DNA of 47,853 bases. Source: Lachnospiraceae bacterium (GTDB lineage Bacteria > Bacillota > Clostridia > Lachnospirales > Lachnospiraceae). The DNA lies in the NCBI GenBank assembly GCA_030526405.1, contig JAUNCZ010000023.1, positions 1 through 47,853 on the forward strand, read 5' to 3'. Each line of letters opens with the position of its first letter. Position 1 is the stretch's first letter. Both the position numbers and the translations under genes were made by a program. Of this stretch, positions 8,611-15,278 are shown in pieces. The notes under the pieces are model-generated. The model was not told the origin of the DNA. It did not search any database and worked only from the letters and a program-made list of their open reading frames with translations.

Positions 8611-8880
8611 TTACTCTTCCCTGTCCATCTCCATGTAGGCATCCGCGATCTTCTGATACTCGATGGCATTGGTAATCTTCACTGCCTTGAAATCATCTCC
8701 GCTGATCACCGCCTGGTAGATATACTGACCACTTTCATCCACTGTGTCATCCTTCACCACACAGGCAACCACATAATGCTTCTTTTTATAGTCAAACTCA
8801 TCCACCACAGCCAGCTCCACATCCGATCCGTCTTTCGCTGTAATGTGAAAGGTTACATATTCCTGCATCTCTGTCGTCAT
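8611..8880 (-). CDS. DUF1292-family protein
   Basis: An 89-residue acidic protein of the DUF1292 family, common in Firmicutes and functionally undefined. The sequence has the family pattern of an N-terminal strand (EYVTFHITAKDGSDVELAVVDEFDY), a K-K-H-Y-V-V-A core strand, and an acidic C-terminal helix. I start at the ATG at 8880 because an AAGGAGG site lies 9 bases upstream; a TTG three codons earlier would overlap that spacing. It stands alone, with the pgi promoter region on its other side. Confidence 0.85.
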   Translation of the reverse strand: MTTEMQEYVTFHITAKDGSDVELAVVDEFDYKKKHYVVACVVKDDTVDESGQYIYQAVISGDDFKAVKITNAIEYQKIADAYMEMDREE

Positions 8881-9026
8881 GTTTCTCAACCTCCTTTATC
8901 ATATTTAAATAATAGTAGCATATTTAATGCACCTCTGAAAGATGGAAAAAACAGGAAAAAAAAGAAAAAAATCACAGGAAACACTGGATGAATTGTCTGT
9001 ATTGTCTATGAATCCCCATACTTCTC

Positions 9027-9055
9027 TTGAAATAACTGTCACATTCCAGTATACT
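9027..9055 (+). promoter_or_regulatory. Sigma-A promoter of pgi
   Basis: TTGAAA at 9027-9032 and TATACT at 9050-9055 are spaced by 17 bases, about 100 bases upstream of the pgi start codon. This leaves a 5' leader of roughly 95 bases in which I see no strong terminator. Confidence 0.85.
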
Positions 9056-9158
9056 GATAAGGTACAGCGAAAAAAGTCCAAGGGAAATTAACAGAAACGG
9101 ACCTTCCGCTGTCATCTCTCAGGGAGAATGTGTTTAGAAGTGAATGGAGGAAAAAACA

Positions 9159-10739
9159 ATGATTTCATGGACTAACATGGATAAACTGGCAAGCTACCAG
9201 AAACTGGCTGAGCTGCCAAAGGTTGACATTAAAGAAGCTATGACCGGCGAGAACGGAGCTGACCGTGTAAAAAAATACAGTGTTCCAATGGCAGCAGGTC
9301 TCACCTTTAACTACGGTGCAAAAGCTGTAGACGATACAATCCTGAGTGCTCTTGCAGATCTTGCAAAGGAGGCACAGCTTACCGAGAAATATGCTGAGCT
9401 GTACAACGGTGCAGTGATCAATACCGGAGAGAACCGTCTTGTTCTTCATCAGCTCTGCCGCGGACAGTTGGGCAACGATGTAATCGCTGACGGTGTAAAC
9501 AAACGTGAGTTTTATCTGTCACAGCAGGCTAAGGCTGCAGCATTTGCAGAGAAGGTATACTCAGGGGAAATTACCAACGAGAACGGTGAAAAATTCACAA
9601 CTGTCTGCCAGGTTGGAATCGGTGGCTCTGACCTTGGACCTCGTGCTCTTTACATCGCACTGGAGAACTGGGCAATCAAACATGATACACTGAAGATGCA
9701 GGCTAAATTCATCAGTAACGTAGATCCTGACGATGCTGCTGCTGTTATGAATTCCATGGACCTTGCTCACTCCCTTTTCATCGTTGTATCAAAATCAGGA
9801 ACAACACTTGAGACTCTCACCAATGAGTCCTTCGTAAGAGAGACACTGGCAAAAGCGGGACTTGAGCCATCCAAACATATGCTGGCTGTAACAAGCGAGA
9901 CCTCTCCTCTTGCCAAGAGCGCTGACTTCCTTGAGGCATTCTTCATGGATGATTACATCGGCGGACGCTACTCCTCCTCTTCCTGTGTAGGTGCAGTAAT
10001 CCTTACACTGGCATTAGGAGCAGAGACCTTCGAAGCTATTATGAAGGGTGCAGCTGAGATGGATGCACTGGCAAAGAACGAGGATCCACTTCAGAACGCA
10101 TCTATGCTGGATGCACTGATCGGTGTATATGAGAGAAATGTTCTCGGATATCCTGCAACAGCAGTTCTTCCATACTCTCAGGCTCTGAGCCGCTTCCCTG
10201 CACATCTGCAGCAGCTGGATATGGAGTCCAACGGAAAACATGTAAACCGCTTCGGTGAGCCGGTTGATTACCCAACAGGACCAATCATCTTCGGTGAGCC
10301 AGGAACCAACGGACAGCATTCTTTCTATCAGCTGCTCCATCAGGGAACCGATATCACTCCACTGCAGTTTGTAGGTTTCAAAAACAGCCAGATCGGAACA
10401 GATATCGTAATCCAGGGAAGCACAAGCCACGAGAAACTCTGTGCAAACGTTGCAGCTCAGATCGTTGCATTTGCATGTGGAAAAGATGATGAGAATCCAA
10501 ACAAACAGTTTGAGGGCGGACGTCCTTCTTCCATCATCATCGGTGAGCAGCTTACACCAGAGGCTCTTGGAGCTCTTCTTGCTCACTTCGAGAATAAGGT
10601 AATGTTCCAGGGATTCATCTGGAATCTTAACAGCTTCGACCAGGAGGGTGTTCAGCTCGGAAAGATCCTTGCAAAACGCGTTCTGGCTCATGACACAGAC
10701 GGAGCACTGAAAGAGTACAGCGCTCTTCTGAATGTTTAA
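9159..10739 (+). CDS. pgi: Glucose-6-phosphate isomerase
   Basis: A 526-residue enzyme that interconverts glucose 6-phosphate and fructose 6-phosphate in glycolysis and gluconeogenesis (cytoplasm). GIGGSDLGPRAL and SKSGTTLETL are the phosphate-binding loops of the SIS domains, and GGRYSSSSCVG and DMESNGKHVNRFGEPV complete the substrate-binding regions. I start at ATG 9159, 8 bases after a GGAGG at 9146-9150, rather than the ATG at 9144, which overlaps that site. It is a single-gene unit with its own promoter and a strong terminator. Codon use is strongly biased, as for a highly expressed gene. Confidence 0.97.
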   Translation: MISWTNMDKLASYQKLAELPKVDIKEAMTGENGADRVKKYSVPMAAGLTFNYGAKAVDDTILSALADLAKEAQLTEKYAELYNGAVINTGENRLVLHQLCRGQLGNDVIADGVNKREFYLSQQAKAAAFAEKVYSGEITNENGEKFTTVCQVGIGGSDLGPRALYIALENWAIKHDTLKMQAKFISNVDPDDAAAVMNSMDLAHSLFIVVSKSGTTLETLTNESFVRETLAKAGLEPSKHMLAVTSETSPLAKSADFLEAFFMDDYIGGRYSSSSCVGAVILTLALGAETFEAIMKGAAEMDALAKNEDPLQNASMLDALIGVYERNVLGYPATAVLPYSQALSRFPAHLQQLDMESNGKHVNRFGEPVDYPTGPIIFGEPGTNGQHSFYQLLHQGTDITPLQFVGFKNSQIGTDIVIQGSTSHEKLCANVAAQIVAFACGKDDENPNKQFEGGRPSSIIIGEQLTPEALGALLAHFENKVMFQGFIWNLNSFDQEGVQLGKILAKRVLAHDTDGALKEYSALLNV

Positions 10740-10808
10740 TCTGTTTCAATTGTATCCTTTCGGGTTCTGCCGCCCGATCGAATAAAACCAAAACAGTACC
10801 CAAAAAGG

Positions 10809-10850
10809 AGAGGTGCCTGATAAGCTGTCAGGCACCTCTTCTTTTGTCTT
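10809..10850 (+). terminator. Intrinsic terminator of pgi
   Basis: Arms agaggtgcctga (10809-10820) and tcaggcacctct (10828-10839) form a 12-bp stem followed by tcttttgtctt. Confidence 0.92.
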
Positions 10851-11207
10851 ATTTGTTAAAATTTAGTCAATTCATACAGAATTTTACATTTGCAGACCTA
10901 TATTTCGTTATACTTTTCACAAATATAACATTTTTTTATTTTATCTATTGCATTTTCAGGACATATGGTGTATTGTTAATAGCGTAACAGGGATGTTAAA
11001 TAATTAACACAACAGAGAATCTACATTCTCTTTACATCCCGTATCTATTAATTAATCACTTGACACTAATCTGATTTTTTTCTCTCTAACGGTAAGTGAT
11101 CGTTATACTTTTCTCTCTTATAACGATCCTTACCAACCAATCTACCTGAATTGTCTTGAAAGAGAAAATTGGGTAAAGTGTTTGATATACTCAGATCAAG
11201 CAGCAGG
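10851..11207. other. AT-rich spacer with a 16-bp imperfect inverted repeat
   Basis: No coding region is visible. Noteworthy are a long stem-loop, ggtaagtgatcgttata (11091-11107) against tataacgatccttacc (11119-11134) with one bulged base, and a TTGACA at 11060-11065. An extended -10 (TGATATACT, 11183-11191) lies just before the terminator at 11208-11250. Together these could belong to a small untranslated transcript on the plus strand. Confidence 0.4.
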
Positions 11208-11250
11208 AAAACGCCTTACATGAACTGCAACATGTAAGGCGTTTTCTTTT
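11208..11250 (+). terminator. Intrinsic terminator (stronger on the plus strand)
   Basis: A perfect 15-bp stem (11208-11222 with 11231-11245) with loop aactgcaa is followed on the plus strand by tcttttat. No plus-strand gene ends here, which hints at a short non-coding transcript; it could also back up termination of the minus-strand gene at 11340. Confidence 0.8.
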
Positions 11251-11339
11251 ATCCGTATCAATTCTTATCCATTTAAAGCAGTTTCTGCACTGCTCTGCTT
11301 CATCTCTGATTTCGAGTGCTGTATCCACAGTCTCCGAAA

Positions 11340-11981
11340 TCAGATCTTGCTCATTCCATAACCGTTCACCATGGCATCGATCTTTATTCCCTGTTTGCAA
11401 AGAGGGCATTTATCAAAGGCATAGGTCTTATACTGCGGAAGATCTGCCTGTGAGAAAAGAGATACGATGGGGTATCCGAAGATCTTGTTTGGCACACTGT
11501 ACAGAGCAGAGATGCCGGCGATCTTTCCGCCATAGTACTTGATACATGTCAGAGAACGCTCCAAGGTAATTCCTGTGGTTGCGGTAGCCAGAAGCACCAT
11601 AACATTTCTGTTCTCAACCATAAACTTATTATTGTCACGGAATACAATTCGTCCACTGCTGTCCGTCTCAGGAGATACAACGTAGATGGTGTTATGGGCA
11701 TTCACATTGCGGATACCGGAATTCTCCAGTTCCTCAGCCAGAAAAGCTCCGATCACTTCTGTTCCATCCATACAGATAATAGTGTCAACGATCGTATTCA
11801 TTGTATAGTAGGAAGCCAGTGTTTTCGCAGCGTTCTGCGCCTCGCTCATACGTGCCTTCAGAGCAGTCATATCAACATAATGATTAACATGCGAATGATT
11901 TGTTACAAAGTGTCCCGGCCAAACTCGAAGAAATGACTCATTGGAATGTTTCGATCTGATTTTGATGTAATTATCGTCCAT
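11340..11981 (-). CDS. Phosphoribosyltransferase-like protein
   Basis: A 213-residue protein with the layout of a type I phosphoribosyltransferase: an N-terminal hood region, ICMDGTEVIGAFLAEEL as the first loop, and NVMVLLATATTGITLERSL where the PRPP-binding loop should be. The usual acidic pair (typically D-D or E-D) preceding that loop is replaced by L-A-T-A, so catalysis may be altered or lost. Near the C-terminus CPLCKQG looks like a small metal knuckle. The closest relatives are probably annotated as orotate phosphoribosyltransferase-like; no pyrE function is proven. AGGAGG lies about 8 bases before the ATG. A 9-bp inverted repeat (11306-11314 with 11335-11343) spans the stop codon. Monocistronic. 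Confidence 0.65.
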   Translation of the reverse strand: MDDNYIKIRSKHSNESFLRVWPGHFVTNHSHVNHYVDMTALKARMSEAQNAAKTLASYYTMNTIVDTIICMDGTEVIGAFLAEELENSGIRNVNAHNTIYVVSPETDSSGRIVFRDNNKFMVENRNVMVLLATATTGITLERSLTCIKYYGGKIAGISALYSVPNKIFGYPIVSLFSQADLPQYKTYAFDKCPLCKQGIKIDAMVNGYGMSKI

Positions 11982-12136
11982 ATAATACCTCCTGGTGGGC
12001 CTATTCCCATTGCCCTTTCTTAATTTTCCTAATTGCCTGTATTATTTTCACGAAGTATCTATTTACGATAATTTTAGCACATTTTTATCTATATTAACAG
12101 TTTTATTTTCACAAAATTCAAAATATTCAGATTTAT

Positions 12137-12544
12137 CAGTTCACGCATGTCATCTCAACCATACGATTGTGCTCGCACAGATGAGTATGGGGGAGATGAC
12201 ATGCAGGGAGCGCCCTTTGATGAGCAATTCAGTCTGCGTCAGCAGACAGTTGAGTGCGTTAGCACGGGAATTGCGATTCTTCTTTAGGGCGCGGGTGAAC
12301 TGCAGTTCACGCTTCCTTTCTCAACCATACGATTGTGCTCGCACAGATGAGTATGGGGGAGATGACATGCAGGGAGCGCCCTTTGATGAGCAATTCAGTC
12401 TGCGTCAGCAGACAGTTGAGTGCGTTAGCACGGGAATTGCGATTCTTCTTTAGGGCGCGGGTGAACTGCAGTTCACGCTTCCCTTCTCAACCATACGATT
12501 GTGCTTGCACAGATGAGTATGGGGGAGACGACATGCAGGGAGCG
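12137..12544. repeat. 166-bp tandem repeat, 2.5 copies, richly structured
   Basis: Copies start at 12137, 12303 and 12469 (third truncated at about 12544), with an exact period of 166 bases and only a few differences. In copy 1 the unit contains a hairpin at 12159-12190; an outer helix gcgccc/gggcgc (12210-12215 with 12287-12292); inside it gcaattc/gaattgc (12224-12230 with 12268-12274); inside that two hairpins, tctgc-gtca-gcaga and gtgc-gtta-gcac; and then a 16-base palindrome gtgaactgcagttcac (12295-12310). It lies between the 5' end of the PRTase-like gene and the 3' end of pckA. No protein is supported. Confidence 0.9.
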
Positions 12545-12545
12545 C

Positions 12546-12572
12546 AAAAAGGGAGTCACCTGAGTGACTCCC
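12546..12572 (-). terminator. Intrinsic terminator of pckA
   Basis: gggagtcac (12551-12559) pairs with gtgactccc (12564-12572) around loop ctga, followed on the minus strand by TTTTT. It lies 35 bases after the pckA stop and directly abuts the tandem repeat. Confidence 0.9.
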
Positions 12573-12606
12573 TTCGGAATATTTACAAAAACCTGTAAAT
12601 CTTAAA

Positions 12607-14211
12607 TTATAACTGAGGACCAGCTGCAACAAGTGCTTTACCAGCTGCATTTCCCTCGTATTTGGAGAAGTTCTTGATGAATCTTCCAGCCAGATCTTTA
12701 GCTTTAACTTCCCACTCAGCAGCATCTGCGTATGTATCGCGAGGATCCAGGATTGCTGGGTCTACGCCTGGCAGCTCTGTTGGAACTTCGAAGTTGAAGA
12801 ATGGGATCTGTTTTGTTGGAGCTTTCAGGATGTCTCCGTTAAGGATAGCATCGATGATTCCACGTGTATCCTTGATTGTGATACGTTTTCCGGTTCCGTT
12901 CCATCCTGTGTTAACCAGGTATGCTTTTGCTCCGGAAACCTCCATCTTCTTAACCAGCTCCTCAGCATATTTTGTTGGGTGCAGCTCAAGGAAAGCCTGT
13001 CCGAAACATGCAGAGAATGTTGGAGTTGGCTCAGTGATTCCACGCTCTGTTCCAGCAAGTTTTGCTGTGAATCCGCTCAGGAAGTAGTACTGAGTCTGCT
13101 CTGGGTTAAGGATAGATACTGGAGGCAGTACTCCAAATGCATCTGCAGACAGGAAGATTACGTTCTTAGCTGCTGGTGCAGAAGAGATTGGACGTACGAT
13201 GTTGTTGATGTGGCTGATTGGGTAAGAAACACGAGTGTTCTCTGTTACGCTCTTATCATCAAAGTCGATTTTTCCATCAGCTGCAACAGTAACGTTCTCA
13301 AGAAGAGCATTTCTCTTGATTGCGTTGTAGATATCTGGCTCAGACTCTTTGTCCAGTCCGATAACTTTAGCGTAGCATCCACCCTCGAAGTTGAATACTC
13401 CGTTGTCATCCCAGCCGTGCTCATCATCACCGATCAGGAGACGTTTTGGATCTGTAGACAGAGTTGTTTTTCCTGTTCCGGAAAGACCGAAGAAGATCGC
13501 TGTGTTCTCACCGTTCATATCTGTGTTTGCAGAGCAGTGCATAGAAGCGATTCCCTTCAGAGGCAGGTAGTAGTTCATCATAGAGAACATACCTTTTTTC
13601 ATCTCTCCGCCGTACCATGTGTTGATGATAACCTGCTCACGAGAAGTGATGTTGAAAGCAACACATGTCTCAGAGTTCAGTCCCAGCTCAGCGTAGTTCT
13701 CAACTTTAGCTTTAGAAGCGTTGTATACTACGAAATCTGGCTCAAATGTTGCAAGCTCCTCCTCTGTAGGAACGATGAACATGTTCTTTACAAAGTGTGC
13801 CTGCCAAGCAACCTCAACGATGAAACGGATTGCCATACGAGTATCAGCGTTTGCACCACAGAAAGCATCAACAACGAACAGTCTCTTGTTGCTGAGCTCC
13901 TCTTTAGCGATGTTTTTAACTGTTGCCCAAGCATCCTCGCTCATTGGATGGTTGTCGTTTTTGTACTCGTCAGATGTCCACCAAACTGTATCTTTGGAGT
14001 TCTCATCCATAACGATGTATTTATCTTTAGGAGAACGTCCTGTGAAGATACCTGTCATAACGTTTACAGTATCAAGCTCAGTGTTTACACCAACCTCATA
14101 ACCCTCAAGACCTGCTTTGGTCTCCTCCTCGAATAACATCTCGTAAGAAGGGTTGTAAACAATCTCAGTTGTTCCAGTGATGCCATACTTTGTTAAATCG
14201 ATTGCTGCCAT
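12607..14211 (-). CDS. pckA: Phosphoenolpyruvate carboxykinase (ATP)
   Basis: A 534-residue enzyme (normal family length) that interconverts oxaloacetate + ATP and phosphoenolpyruvate + CO2 + ADP. In fermentative anaerobes it often runs in the carboxylating, ATP-forming direction. [16 protein letters not shown] is the kinase-1a ATP loop, [20 protein letters not shown] holds metal- and oxaloacetate-binding residues, and [11 protein letters not shown] is also typical. The start is the ATG at 14211 with AAGAGGT about 9 bases upstream; 27 further in-frame codons upstream have no ribosome site. Codon use is highly biased, as expected for high expression. Monocistronic with its own terminator. Confidence 0.97.
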   Translation of the reverse strand: MAAIDLTKYGITGTTEIVYNPSYEMLFEEETKAGLEGYEVGVNTELDTVNVMTGIFTGRSPKDKYIVMDENSKDTVWWTSDEYKNDNHPMSEDAWATVKNIAKEELSNKRLFVVDAFCGANADTRMAIRFIVEVAWQAHFVKNMFIVPTEEELATFEPDFVVYNASKAKVENYAELGLNSETCVAFNITSREQVIINTWYGGEMKKGMFSMMNYYLPLKGIASMHCSANTDMNGENTAIFFGLSGTGKTTLSTDPKRLLIGDDEHGWDDNGVFNFEGGCYAKVIGLDKESEPDIYNAIKRNALLENVTVAADGKIDFDDKSVTENTRVSYPISHINNIVRPISSAPAAKNVIFLSADAFGVLPPVSILNPEQTQYYFLSGFTAKLAGTERGITEPTPTFSACFGQAFLELHPTKYAEELVKKMEVSGAKAYLVNTGWNGTGKRITIKDTRGIIDAILNGDILKAPTKQIPFFNFEVPTELPGVDPAILDPRDTYADAAEWEVKAKDLAGRFIKNFSKYEGNAAGKALVAAGPQL

Positions 14212-14452
14212 CCTAGTATTACCTCTTTTCTTTAGATTTACTCTATAATTTGCCATTTTAGAATTCCGATATGTTAAAAAAATATCGTTCAAACTAGACG
14301 CTTATAATAATACAATAAAAATCTGTAAGGGTCAACTAATGTTGTATAAATGCATGTGCAATTATACTTTTTCCCCTAATTCTCTCGCTGTTTTAGGACA
14401 TATTTTGTATATTTTGCCATTCCTCATCCCGCGCTTTTCTGCAAATGCTTTC

Positions 14453-14629
14453 TCAGATCAGCTCGTACTGGAGCATTTCATATTTCAGACGGCTGCCCTC
14501 GCAGATTTCCGGTGGAAGAAGAGCCCTTGCCACCAGCTTCAGCTCATCGGATTCCTCGTCTGTGCGCTTCAGATTTGCATAGTCTCCATCAATGGAAACC
14601 ACCTCATAATACCAGGTCTCAAAAATCAT
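14453..14629 (-). CDS. Small conserved-looking protein of unknown function
   Basis: A 58-residue protein starting MIFETWYYEVVSIDGDYA, with predicted beta strands and no membrane segment or metal motif. The GGAGG of its ribosome site lies inside the last codons of the NUDIX gene, 7 bases before the ATG, and its start codon is just past the NUDIX stop at 14634, so the two are translationally coupled. Size and strand pattern recall small OB-like proteins such as DUF3006, but I cannot confirm membership. Function unknown; the coupling suggests a role with the NUDIX hydrolase. Confidence 0.7.
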   Translation of the reverse strand: MIFETWYYEVVSIDGDYANLKRTDEESDELKLVARALLPPEICEGSRLKYEMLQYELI

Positions 14630-14633
14630 TCCT

Positions 14634-15194
14634 TTACCTCCATTCAAACATCTTCCTGTGACGCAGATACATCATCAGGGCAGTACCCATATAGGCGTGG
14701 GTCAACTCCTGATCCCCAAATCTGCGGATAATCTCCTCAATCGGATGCTCCTCATATCTGAGAAGTTCATCCTCATCCAGATGCTGTTCTCCTGTCTGAA
14801 CCAGCTCCTCAGCAAGATAGACAGAAAAATGGTTTTTAAACAGCGCCGGATTCGAGCTGACATGACCAAGACAGGTAATCTTCCCTGCCCTGTAACCTGT
14901 CTCCTCCTCCAGCTCACGGATTGCTGTGGCCGCCAGATCCTCACCGGGATCCGCCACGCCTCCTGGAAACTCCAGAGTCACCTTATCCTCTCCATGGCGC
15001 CACTGGCGCACCAGAATAAAATTCCCCTCATGTACAGCTACAACCACAACCCAATCCGGGGCATCAATGGCTACATAGGTGCCCTCCAGACCATTGGCTG
15101 CCCTTTCCTTCTGACTGTATACATCATAGACCGGTGTATGCAGAATTCTCTCTTTTTCTGTGGTTTCCCATTTCAGAAAATCGTACTGTTCCAT
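14634..15194 (-). CDS. NUDIX hydrolase, ADP-ribose pyrophosphatase-like
   Basis: A 186-residue enzyme with a complete Nudix box: GGVADPGEDLAATAIRELEE followed by ETGY, matching G-x5-E-x7-R-E-U-x-E-E-x-G-U. The glutamates bind Mg2+. The overall shape (N-terminal strand domain with V-V-V-A-V-H, then the catalytic helix) is that of ADP-ribose or nucleoside-diphosphate-sugar pyrophosphatases, which clear such metabolites from the cytoplasm. GGAGGAG lies just upstream of the ATG. The small gene following is coupled to it. Confidence 0.93.
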   Translation of the reverse strand: MEQYDFLKWETTEKERILHTPVYDVYSQKERAANGLEGTYVAIDAPDWVVVVAVHEGNFILVRQWRHGEDKVTLEFPGGVADPGEDLAATAIRELEEETGYRAGKITCLGHVSSNPALFKNHFSVYLAEELVQTGEQHLDEDELLRYEEHPIEEIIRRFGDQELTHAYMGTALMMYLRHRKMFEWR

Positions 15195-15230
15195 TGCTCC
15201 TCCTTTTGCCCCTGCAGGGCACGGTAAGAA

Positions 15231-15257
15231 AAAAGGGATATCAGAGATATCCCTTTT
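15231..15257 (-). terminator. Intrinsic terminator of the L,D-transpeptidase gene
   Basis: aaaagggatatc (15231-15242) pairs perfectly with gatatccctttt (15246-15257) over a 3-base loop, 21 bases after the stop codon on the minus strand, with U residues following. Confidence 0.88.
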
Positions 15258-15278
15258 CCCGATGCTTCATTATATCAG

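Noticed and set aside
12137..12544. CRISPR array
   Set aside because: The unit is 166 bases and repeats as a whole, with no variable spacers of 30-40 bases and no cas genes nearby.
11995..12598. Open frames running through the tandem repeat
   Set aside because: They are repeated readings of the same non-coding unit, with no ribosome site; structure in the DNA explains the sequence better.
14970..15227. Plus-strand frame opposite the NUDIX gene
   Set aside because: Shadow of the conserved minus-strand gene; no motif or start signal.
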